The translations under genes were made by a program, and so were the position numbers. The notes below the pieces were generated by a model. That model ran no database searches and was not told the DNA's origin. It was given only the letters and a program-made list of their open reading frames with translations. 64,000 nucleotides of DNA from Prunus persica (Eukaryota > Streptophyta > Magnoliopsida > Rosales > Rosaceae): contig NC_034014.1 in assembly GCF_000346465.2 (NCBI RefSeq), forward strand, positions 18,487,956-18,551,955, given 5' to 3'. This document shows positions 54,665-64,000 of the stretch, one piece after another. Within the stretch, counting starts at the first letter, position 1. Each line of letters begins with the position of its first letter.

Positions 54665-54839
54665 CACTACTACAAAAAACCAAAAAGACGACGGTAAATC
54701 ACCGTCGTGTATTCGGTTTTTCAATGGTCGTGGAATCCACCGTCATCTTTTCCCTCATAAACCACGACGCTAAATCACCGTCGTTGTTAAAATATACAAC
54801 ATCATCAACAAATACAAAACGACGTCTTTGTACTGCAAA

Positions 54840-55833
54840 AAGATCTAAAAAAGCAGTCGAGGATGAGAATAGACGACCAACTCTCTAAAAAAACCGTCGT
54901 TAAAAAGGAAAAATATGACACATATTAAGAGAACAAGGCCGCAAGATAGACATACAACGACGAAAATAAAAATACGACGCCGTTAAATATCATTTTCACG
55001 ACAATAAAAAATTTGACGTCTTTAAATACATTAGAAGACGACGTTATTGATACCTACTACGTCGCATATATAAAAACAGCCGTCGTAAAATTAATTTTCC
55101 ACTTCGATTTTTCGATAAAAGATGACGTGGAAATAGTTGTCAGTGTCATTATTTACGACGTATGTATTTATAGAGTAGACGTTGAAAAACGAAACAACGT
55201 CGGTTACAAATATATGAGAGTCGTATTACAAAATTTATACGTCATATTTTCAGAAACAAACAACGACGATAAATATTAGACGTTGTTAAATAAAACAACG
55301 TCGGAAAACAATAAAAACAGACGTGTTTAGTCTGCTAAAGTTCTAGAAAATAGTCGAGGATGAGAATAGACGACCAACTCAAACAAATCACCGTCGTTAA
55401 AAAGGAAAAATATGACACATGTTAAAAGAACAAGGCTGCAAGATATACATACAACGACGACAACTAAAATACTACGCCGTTAAATATAATTTACACGACA
55501 AGAAAAAATATGACGTCTTTAAATACATGAGAAGACGACGTTATTGAAATATACTGCGTCTCTTATTTACAAACAACCGTCGTGAAATAAATTTTCCACT
55601 TCGATTTTTCTAAAAAAGATGACGTGGAAATAGTTGTCAGTGTCATTATTTACGACGTATGTATTTATACAGTTGACGTTGAAATGCGAAACAACGTCGG
55701 TGGCATTTATATAGTCGACGTTGTATTTATATCTATCATCATTACTCACGACGCACTTAATAATATAGACGACGTTGAACTTCTAAACAACGTCGGTTCC
55801 AAATAAATGAGAGTCGTATTACAGAACATATAG
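54840..55833. repeat. Tandem direct duplication, 497-bp period, inside the CACTA element
   Basis: GTCGAGGATGAGAATAGACG occurs at 54856 and 55353, and GATGACGTGGAAATAGTTG at 55121 and 55618, both 497 bp apart. The two units align nearly throughout, with small differences, and each holds many CGACG motifs. Direct evidence that the motif-rich part grew by segmental duplication. Confidence 0.92.
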
Positions 55834-56219
55834 ACGGCGTTGATTATGATAAGAGCCGTATTACAAATAACGTCGTTTAATTGTTATTAGACGGCGATTA
55901 TAATGAATTTCCGTCGGAATTCATTTCGTTCCTCTTCGTTTATAAAAGAACTTGCGACGTGGAAAATGTATGATGACGTCGTATTTTTTAACGTTCAGAT
56001 TATATATCTCGTTTTTTAGACGTCGGTATTATGGGATTGGAGTCGTGTTATTTTGAATTACATGGCGGTTCTTAATCCTTCCCCGACGTGATATCCTGAA
56101 TAATTGCTTCACAATAGCGTCGTGGTTCTTCATTGTTACGTTGCTTTAAGACGTCGGTAAATATGCTGAATAACTGGTTCACAATAACATCGTGTTTTAT
56201 TTGAACATAGAAAGTGAAG

Positions 56220-56455
56220 AAATCACATTACAATATATTACAAAATTAATGTCATACACTGCCAATTACATAAGCATCATTCAATCCATATATCTTCACA
56301 CCCATCTCGAATATTTTGACCGCCTAACTCACCCACCAGTTCATCAAATGTGTCAACATTTGGCATCCCTCTAGTAAATGGCTCACACTCAATTATCACA
56401 TCACCTAAGACTTCATCACCAATAACATCATTATATTCTCTATTAGGCATTAAAC
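56220..56455 (-). other. Possible terminal exon of a CACTA-encoded protein
   Basis: A minus-strand frame reads REYNDVIGDEVLGDVIIECE then PFTRGMPNVDTFDELVGELG. It is acidic, free of CGACG motifs and preceded by a CTAATAG acceptor-like string. The absence of the motif array across it suggests a coding exon. It could be the C-terminal part of a transposase-related protein, but I cannot name the family. Confidence 0.4.
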
Positions 56456-56904
56456 AAAAACAGACGTATTTGGCATATATAGACGACGGATTTTCAACAG
56501 ACGTCGTCTATTATAAGTAATACAAACGACGGTTTATGAAAAAACCGTCGTGTATAAGTAATACAACGACGGTAGTTTAAAAAAACCGTCGTGTAATCGT
56601 CGTCGTATGCCTTAAAATTCGTCGTGTCTCAGTTTATTTTCAAGAACACAAAACCCATTAAGAACACAACATATATATGAAACCAAGCAAGAAACCAACA
56701 TATACATGAAACCAAGCATGAAAACAATAAATCCATTCCCAATTCAACATAACATAGGGTGATTAAAAGATACGACAAAATTAAATCCATTCCCAATTCA
56801 ACATAACAGATAATGTAATCCATGAACCCATTAAACAGAAAATCCATGAACCCATACCTATAAGCACATTATTAACAGATCGCAAAGCATACACATAAAA
56901 CCCT

Positions 56905-57003
56905 TTAACAAAACAACCTAATATAACTCGAATCGTTACTAGAATCATCACTCGAATCCCCATCTTCATTATCAGTTTCTTCAGATTCGACGGAGCCTGG
57001 AGA
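56905..57003 (-). other. Possible acidic C-terminal exon
   Basis: After a CTCTCCAG acceptor-like string, the minus strand reads SVESEETDNEDGDSSDDSSN and ends at a stop. This Ser/Asp/Glu-rich tail is free of CGACG motifs apart from one near its start. It may belong with the B3 fragment just upstream on that strand or with another CACTA-borne gene. Confidence 0.3.
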
Positions 57004-57043
57004 GTGCAACTTTTAATTAGAGCAGAAGTGAGAGAGCGAAATG

Positions 57044-57190
57044 TTATGTCGCGCGAAATCTGAAAATTTTAGTACTTTTGCTGGAAATCAACACAAAAAG
57101 ACACAGATCACCAACTTCCAAATGATTGTCACGCACAACGTCCATCCAACCACGCCGTCGAAAGAAAAACCAAGGCGAAAGTTCTACAAG
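57044..57190 (-). pseudogene. B3 DNA-binding domain fragment inside the CACTA element
   Basis: The minus strand reads ELSPWFFFRRRGWMDVVRDN followed by HLEVGDLCLFVLISSKSTKI and FRFRAT then a stop. This matches the C-terminal half of a plant B3 domain (the GW..FVRDN.L..GD.C.FEL pattern, as in REM-type proteins). The N-terminal half of the fold is absent; upstream sequence runs into motif-array DNA with the CCACGACGG motif. It is probably a captured gene fragment. Confidence 0.7.
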
Positions 57191-58311
57191 TACCGACGTA
57201 AATTTAATATTCCACGACGGAAACTTCATTTTTCGGATTAAGAACGTAAGGCCGTTCATTTTGAAGCTTCATTTTTCGGATTAATTTTAAATTTATTTTG
57301 AATTTTTTATATAACGACGACTGAAAAACCACGTCGGTGTTAAGAAATTAAAGACGTTGTAAATTATATAAACCGACTTACATATTAAAATGACGTCGTT
57401 TAAAGCGTAAACCATGTCGTATGTTTTTCTGTACGACGTAAAATATGTATTCCACGACGCAACCACCGTCGTTAAAAATTAATACCCTAAACCCATAAAA
57501 CTAAATGATACAATTTAAAAAATTAAGTTTATAAAAGGTTTTATGGTTTTAAAGCCTAACATATACCCTAGACTACCCAAAAATTATACTTTAAAAATAA
57601 ACCCCAATAAATAACAACCCTAATCTCTAAACCCTAGACTCTAAACCCTAAACCATAAAACTAGAAGTGATTTTATGACTCATCAAAACAATTTTGTTTT
57701 GGATGGTCATTTTAAATTTTTGTTATTCAAAATGAATTTTTTCAAGGTTTATGTGGAAGAAAATATATCAATGACTTCATAGGAGTTGACTTTTCAATTT
57801 TCTGATTTATTTTAAATTTATTTTGAATATTTTGATATAAAAATAATAAAATATTCTTACCACAACAACAAACCACGTCGGTGTTAATAAATTGTAGACG
57901 TTGTAAATTGTAATAGACTACTAAGTCGTTAAAATGACGTCGTTAAAATGAGAAACCATGGCGGCTATTTAACTATACGACGTAAAATATATATTCCACG
58001 ACTTAACCGCTGTCGTTACATAAACGTCGTCGATGATACCCTGAACCCTTAAGAAATTGAAGATGTTGTAAACCATAAACGACTCAATTGTTCAAAGAAC
58101 GTCGTCTAACTATATTTTTACGTCGTATTTGTTTAAAACACGAAACAACAAAATACGACGGTTTTTGACTTTATTAGGTCGTTGGAAAAGTATTACACGT
58201 CGGTTAAGCAATTTGTATGTTTGTTTTTTTTTTAATTTAAGAAAACCTCAACAAATTTTTACATTACATATTATAGAGAAAATTTGTACATTATACATAA
58301 ATATCAAGTGT

Positions 58312-61300
58312 TCAATAATTGCCCTGTTTAATAATTTGGAAAACAAACTCTGCCCATTCATTCCGGACTTCATCAATGGCTTCTTGGGGGTATGAAGCTT
58401 CCTGGTTTCCCTTGGCATACTGCATAAATAATGACTATTAGGGTTTATAAATAAAAAGAAATTCAATCACAGACGACGATATTTTTCATAACCGACGTAG
58501 TATATCCATTCAACGACGTTAATTTTACATGACCGTCGTTGATAATACAAAAAACGACGTGAAATGTATGAAGGTAATTTCTTCTTACCTTATTCTCAAA
58601 CCCCAAGGAAGGATCCATGATGATGTCCCTCATGAAGCGCATCACATAATACCCGCATTCGACATTGCTGGGTTGCTTTGGTGTGCCTGAGAGAGTTTTC
58701 CAAATTACATTTTTACGTCCTGCTCGGCCTATGTGGGTATTATATATTTTTAAAGCACTATTCACGATGTTTTTCGCCTCTTCGTCGACCACACGATGAC
58801 CTGGCAGAGGATCCAGAAAATAGACGGTCTCCTTCTTTGCTCTTACAATCAGCAAGATCCAATGACGGCTGCACAAAATTAATATAAAAACGACGGTTAT
58901 TTACAAAAACGACGTATTATAGTATTTCACACGACGAAATAAAGTAGATAACGACGACATTATATATTTATCACGACGATAAATAAATACCGACGTGGTT
59001 AGTAGTTTCAAACGACTAAATAAAATAAAACACCGACGTGGTTAGTTTATAAGCTGTCATTTATTGAAAATCATAAAAACAAAATCCTAAGGAGACTAAC
59101 CCTGGATTGTAAGGCATCATGAAAATCTGTTCACCGTCTGTCTTCTGAAGTCGAGCTGCTACCAGTCGTGATCTTTCAGTTATTGTGCCAGAGTTGGCAC
59201 TAACTGTAGCAGGGTCGATAAAGCCAACCATGCTGCACATATTGGCTTGTTTTAAAACATCGTGTAAGTACCTAAATACATAAAATAATATAAACAAGTC
59301 AGCACAAACAAACACGACGGTTATGTATAAAAAAACGACGTATTATATATTTCACACGACGTACTGAAATAGATGAGGACGTTATAATATATTTATCACG
59401 ACGGTAGTTAGTTAAGACGACGTGGTTAGTTAGTTAAGACGACGCAATATATAAACCAACGAGGTATTATTTTAGAAGTACAAACCTCATATATACAGCC
59501 AATACAGTAGCTCCAATTTCTTCCATGCCTGCAAATTGTGTAATATCTTCAGGCAGGAGGAAGGTATCGCGCTCACCACCAAACACCTCCTTATCAATTG
59601 TAAATTGGAGTGTCTTATCCTCAGGCAGGAGTGTCGTTTCCACAAAACGACAAAGGGTTTTTAAAGAAGATGGCGCCTCCATATTTGAATAAGCACCAAC
59701 TTCAATAACCTGTTTAAAAAAATAAAAAAAATGACGTGGTAATTCAATAAAGACGACGGTTTAAGGAATAAAACGTCGTCTTAAAAATATTTAAACGACG
59801 GTAAAAAAACTGTCGTGGTAATTCAATAAAGACGACGGTTTTATGAATAAAGCGTCGTCTGAAACCATTTAAACGACGGTGCAAAAACCGTCGTTTAAAT
59901 ATTTTATTACGTCTTAAAAAAAGTCCGCCGTCTAAGTTTTAAACAAATGACGGATTAAATAAAAATATCGACGTCTGAAATTTTGAAAAACAAATAAAAA
60001 AGGCAAAGTTACGTGAACATACCTTGTCGTCATGCTTTTCTTCATCTTTTTTCTCCTTTTCTTCTTCCTTCTCTTCATCTCTTTTTTCTTCTTCCTTCTC
60101 TTCATCTGGCTGATGTTTCCCCATTTTGGCAGTATCATCCTCCAAATGTAGGGATCTCACATCACCTCCAGAGCAGCTAGCTTTGTCAGACATTGGATTT
60201 TTGGGGCTTTGGCTAATTCTTGGTTTAAGCATGCTTGGATCAAAATTGGGAATTAATTGGGAAAGGTGACTCAGGAAATGCTCCCTCTCAACCTCTACCA
60301 ATTGTTTTGTCCTAGCCTCCATCCTTAAGGCCTCTTCCCTTGCCTTAGCCTCCATCTTTTTAGTCTCTTCTTGAAGGAGAACTCTTAAACTGTCCTTCAA
60401 ACGGTCGTCAAAGCTCACCCTCTGTGGTTTGGGCAAATTGAAATATTGCCTTGGGGAAACACCAGCACCAACTCCCCTCACTCTGCCTGGATGCTCGGGG
60501 CCCAAAGCCATGGTCAGCACATCATTGCTGCCATCTACTCTGACTTTGCCTTCCGAGACTTGTTTCTGCAATTCATCCTAAAACAAAGATAAACAAAAAA
60601 ACACACGACGGTTATTTATGTACAAACGACGTATTATATAATTTCACACGACGCAATAACGTATAAACCGACGTTATTATAACTTATCACGACGGTAGTT
60701 ATACCGACGTGGTTATTTATTTAAAACGACGAAATGAATAAACAACCGACGTCTTATGCTATAATTAAAGAAAACAGAGTAGTGATTCCTATTTAGACCG
60801 TTAACGACGTTTTTAAAAAAGTTTCGACGTGGTAATATCATTCAAACGACGCGAAAATGAACCACCGACGTCTTATGCTATAATTACAGAAAATTAGTAG
60901 TGATTCCTATTTAGACCTTTAACGACGTTTTTAAAAACTTTTCGACGTGGTAATATCATTCACACGACGAAAAATATAACATACGACGTAATAAGAATAA
61001 TTCACAGTTTAATAAAAATTTAAAACAGAGTGATAGTAGGCTTACAATTAATTTTGCTTTCTCTGCCACCTTTGGATCAGGGATGTTACCATGTTTGTCC
61101 TGTCTAGCTCTCTTCCATAAGGTAGATCGATCAATTTCTACCCCAGGCATGGTTTCCTCCAATTGATCCTCCAATCCAGCATATCCTTTTCGAGACAATC
61201 GATGATTGTACTCGAGTTTCTCCCTAATCTGTGCATGTTGAGAATGCACAGACTGAAAATCTTTGGATAGCCTTGAAGCTACAAAGGCATCCCATTGTGC

Positions 61301-61807
61301 TTTCTCTATGAATTTATATGTTTCAGGGGGTTGGCTTAATTTCTCCCTGTCATTGGTGTATGGAAGGATATAATGCCTCGTTAGTGTAGACTTGAAATCC
61401 TTCCATTTCTTGGAAGCAGAAGCTAAAACAGAGGTCTTGCCCCCTTGGCCTACGACAAAAGCCATGTCAACTGCTTCCCAAATCTGCTCCTTTATATCCT
61501 TGGGGATTTGGGACCATTTCTTGTCCACAAGTGGGATCCTGGAGCGTGCCAACACACCAATATACGACTGCATCTCAATATGTGCTTGGCCAACACCTTT
61601 CCCCCTTTTATTGTACTCAACAATTGGCCTCAGTTTCTGAAGCTTTCTCTTCACAACACGAGGCATTGTGCTCATACCTCGACCAGTCTTTGAATCATCA
61701 GAGATTGTTGTCTGGCTGGTTGGTTTTGTCTCAGCAGATGATGAAGCAAACTTCATCTTCTTCGAAGACTTCATCTCCTTCGAAGACTTGTCTTGAGGAG
61801 CTACCAT
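58312..61807 (-). CDS. CACTA-encoded En/Spm transposase-like protein fused to a Ulp1 (C48) protease domain
   Basis: Six exons with GT-AG borders join in frame to about 699 aa from the ATG at 61807: 61807-61046, 60577-60023, 59709-59486, 59271-59101, 58868-58589 and 58419-58312. Translation could extend upstream, since the frame stays open to an acceptor near 61870 and a 5' exon with donor AAAAG|GTAAGC lies near 62539. Exon 1 resembles the Ptta/En/Spm (Transposase_24) region (TMPRVVKRKLQKLRPIVEYN, WKRARQDKHGNIPDPKVAEK). Exon 2 is coiled-coil-like (EETKKMEAKAREEALRMEAR) with an acidic Glu/Lys tail. Exons 3-6 form a C48 protease: PYNPGRHWILLI (His), VYFLDPLPG (Asp), PKQPSNVECGYYVMRF (Gln, Cys). 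Ulp1-type enzymes cleave SUMO; cleavage here is inference. The introns are packed with CGACG motifs; the exons are nearly free of them. No stops or frameshifts seen. Confidence 0.85.
60590..61020. repeat. CGACG-motif array with ~120-bp tandem duplication in intron 1 of the Ulp1-fusion gene
   Basis: ACCGACGTCTTATGCTATAA occurs near 60746 and 60865, followed in both by AGTGATTCCTATTTAGACC and a TTCGACGTGGTAATATCATT block. The intron is thus built from repeated motif-bearing units. Confidence 0.88.
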
Positions 61808-61984
61808 TCCAAGCTTCTTGGAGCCAGAATCCTTAGTTTGTTGTTGAGAAACTATTTTAACAGACAAAACTGCAAGTGAAAATATTTCAGGAAAACATTA
61901 AGAACACAACCGACGGTATTAAAACAATACGACGTATGATATGATTTTAGACGACGCAATGAAATAATCTCAGACGTAATAAAT

Positions 61985-62150
61985 GTTTAAAACCATTATT
62001 TATATAACGTCGTGGTATATATGTTCACACGACGTCAATAGTAATACACCGTCGTGGTAAACTATTATTTATATAACGTCGTGGTATTTATGTTCATACG
62101 ACGTCAATAGTAATACACCGTCGTGGTATTAACATTCACACGACGTAAAA
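61985..62150. repeat. ~72-bp tandem duplication of motif-bearing sequence upstream of the Ulp1-fusion gene
   Basis: ATTTATATAACGTCGTGGTA is repeated about 72 bp apart, each time followed by a CACGACGTCAATAGTAATAC-like block (ATACGACGTC in the second) and ACACCGTCGTGG. Orientation of the CGACG words alternates, so each unit contains small inverted pairs. Confidence 0.88.
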
Positions 62151-62699
62151 CAATAAGATATTTTGTCGTCTATATTAGATACCAACCCTAGTTTCTTTTT
62201 CTTTATATTTTATCAAATAAGGGAAAAACAAAAACCATTGTTCAGAGAAATCAAACCTGCAATTAAACAAGCATATAAAAAAAGACTATTATTTTAAAAA
62301 CAACTTTGTCAATTTTCAGACGACGCTAGAACAACTGACGAACCGTCGTGGTCTACCGTCGTCTTATTTAGTTGAGGTAGTTGTCTTCAAAGTTGGAAAC
62401 TTTCCCTCTTTGTCTGTATATTTTATCAAACTTGGAAAGAAGTAAAATGATTTTGGCCAGAAAAAAGGTAAAAAGATTTTTCAAACAAAAAACGTATGAG
62501 CATGCAAAACAGTAACCAAAATAGTGAAAATGAAAGCTTACCTTTTGCGTGCAATGAAAGCAAGAGGAAGATGATCGATGTTTAAGTTCAGAGACGACGA
62601 AGAAGATGAGAGGAAGACGATAAGAAACTCTGACAATGCTCTGACAAGGAAAAAAGACGAAAAGGTTTCTCTGGGAGATTGAAATTTTTAATCGGGTTT

Positions 62700-63320
62700 G
62701 GAAACAGTGCATGTGTAAGTCGAAAAGTTGCTTACATATAAAACCATTTCAAAAAAATAATACGGCGGTTACATTTAACTACGTCGTTTTTAATTAACAC
62801 GACGCAATATTTTTCGTTCGACGTGGAATCATTTCATTTAACGTCGTTAGGTTTAATATAACCGACGTGGATTTTAATTTTTAAATTATGAATAGAATTT
62901 TTTTTCCGGAGGAAATTTAAAACGAAGGAAATTAATATTCTGCAATATGTAAAGTTTCTTTTTTGGATGACAGATTTAAATAAAATAAGAATATAAAAAC
63001 AACTAATGTGTAAGTCAAGTAGACGAAAAGTTGCTTACATATAAAACCATTTCAAAAAAATAATACGGCGGTTACATATAACTACGACGTATAAATTACA
63101 AAATACGACGGTACATTTAACTTCGGACGTGGTAAATAAATATGACAGTAGTTTGTAGGTACCGTCGTAGTAAACTCAAAAATTAAAGTACATAAGTAAT
63201 AACTCGCGTCATGGTAGATTATTTAACACGTCGTTTTTATTAATTTACCGACGTGGATTTCTGTAATATACGTCGATCATACCGACGTTGATTTTACAAT
63301 TTAAACGGCGGTTTTTTTGT
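62700..63320. repeat. Motif array with ~300-bp direct duplication
   Basis: AAAAGTTGCTTACATATAAA and the following CCATTTCAAAAAAATAATAC and GGCGGTTACAT blocks occur near 62720 and 63027. Between and after them are CGACGTGG, ACGTCG and ACGGCGG words. Confidence 0.88.
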
Positions 63321-63379
63321 AAGGACCGCCGTTGGTTTTAAAAATTTATTCTATAAATTTGTCGCTTTCATTCATTTTC

Positions 63380-63900
63380 GGTTTACATTTAAGGTTCCAA
63401 GTTCTTCCTCTCTCAGTCTCTCATGTCTCAAAGACAATAATTTGGATGTCTTTCTCAAAGAGAAATTGAGCTTACTCGCATCAAATATATGTCCACAAGA
63501 AGAAGCTTGTCAACTAGCCTTCTCACTTCCTTGATCAAGCCTGATAGGACACTTAGTGCTTCTGAATACTCCTTGCTTTCCATCAAAAGAGATGCAAGCC
63601 TGGCCTCCACTCGCTGTCGAAGGAAAGTTCGCTTCTCAGGGAAATCTGAAGATCAGATGTGCCTGATCCTCTGCTTGATTTTCTTGCCTAAGAAGATCCG
63701 TCGGATTTGTGATAGCCTCTTCCTTTATTCGTAGAGCTTCAGAAGAAGAAGATGGGTTTCAAGAATGCGATAAAGAATATAAATGGCTTCAGATGGCCTC
63801 TAAAGCATGAGCAATTAAATCAGTAGTTTCTGGGAGATATGATGAAGACATTGTCAATGCTTTGAACTATACAAGTCCTGCAGAAAGATATGTTAAAGAA
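63380..63900 (+). other. Motif-free transcribed-looking segment with unrecognised open frame
   Basis: This block has no CGACG words although both sides are full of them, which in this element marks exons. A frame at 63489-63734 reads MSTRRSLSTSLLTSLIKPDR then TLSASEYSLLSIKRDASLAS and ends in a stop. I do not recognise it. It may be an exon of another gene of the element or captured host sequence. A CTTCAGAAGAAGAAGATGGG string follows the stop. Confidence 0.35.
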
Positions 63901-64000
63901 ACTGAAACAACGGCGGTTTTCTGTTCTACCGTCGTCTTTTCTCGTCGTCTATATTAAGTTAAGATGGCGGTAGATTTATAATTACCGACGTAGATTATTT

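Larger units (their letters stand above)
54665..64000. mobile_element. CACTA (En/Spm) element with CGACG-motif arrays throughout, continues past window
   Basis: Begins CACTACTACAAAAAACC (54665). Short CGACG/CGTCG words, mostly ACGACGGT, CGACGT or CGTCGT within spaced units, recur every few tens of bases in both orientations from the terminus to the window edge. CACTA elements normally carry such transposase-binding repeats only in the subterminal few hundred bases; here they fill more than 9 kb of noncoding DNA, introns included, and stop only where exons lie. The element carries an intact Ulp1-fusion gene (58312-61807), a B3-domain fragment (57044-57190) and possible other exons. No TNP2-type transposase core is visible in the window; it may lie beyond 64000. 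The other terminus is not seen. Confidence 0.85.

Noticed and set aside
54665..64000. Regularly spaced short repeats resembling a CRISPR-like array
   Set aside because: The motif is short, occurs in both orientations with irregular spacing, and lies in a plant CACTA transposon with spliced genes; there is no repeat-spacer structure.

Overview
This is a eukaryotic, eudicot plant nuclear segment. The genes have many spliced GT-AG exons and short AT-rich introns, microsatellites are frequent, and the transposons are typical plant families (Copia, Mutator, PIF/Harbinger, CACTA, LINE, SINE). The protein similarities and repeat types fit a small woody-plant genome such as Rosaceae/Prunus, but that placement is inference; no search was run.

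Layout. 1-4.8 kb is gene-free and holds a Harbinger-type MITE and a broken copy of one exon of the next gene. 5.4-6.7 kb (+) is dephospho-CoA kinase. 6.7-11.2 kb is intergenic, with a tRNA-derived SINE, a MITE split by a retroposon that left a 14-bp target duplication, and a second SINE. 11.3-15.7 kb (+) is plastid prephenate/aspartate aminotransferase, nine exons. 16.7-17.8 kb is a Mutator-type element with 0.33-kb inverted ends and a 9-bp target duplication. 18.5-19.7 kb (+) is a NEN4-like DEDDh exonuclease. 20.8-26 kb is repeats, including a solo LTR with a perfect 5-bp target duplication and an internal hairpin array. 26.3-29.7 kb (+) is a zinc-knuckle protein with seven CCHC knuckles. 30.1-34.0 kb is a nearly full-length but decayed PIF/Harbinger element with both of its genes. 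34.6-39.2 kb (-) is a SULTR2-type sulfate transporter, twelve exons. 41.6-50.3 kb is a decayed Copia retrotransposon carrying two nested insertions: a relative of the solo LTR, and a deletion derivative of the Harbinger element. 50.3-54.3 kb is intergenic.

54.3-64 kb is CACTA (En/Spm) territory. One CACTA end starts at 54305 and a second at 54665; the second element runs past the window edge. Its noncoding DNA is saturated with CGACG/CGTCG motifs (ACGACGGT, ACGACGT and variants), not only near the end but also inside the introns of its own gene. That gene (minus strand, six exons, open reading frame intact) joins an En/Spm-associated transposase-like region to a Ulp1 (C48) cysteine protease domain with visible catalytic residues. 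The element also carries a piece of a B3 DNA-binding domain. This is the most unusual part of the window.

The five host genes are unrelated housekeeping or transport genes (CoA synthesis, aromatic amino-acid synthesis, nucleic-acid turnover, RNA-binding, sulfate transport). They are not a functional cluster; repeats fill almost everything between them.
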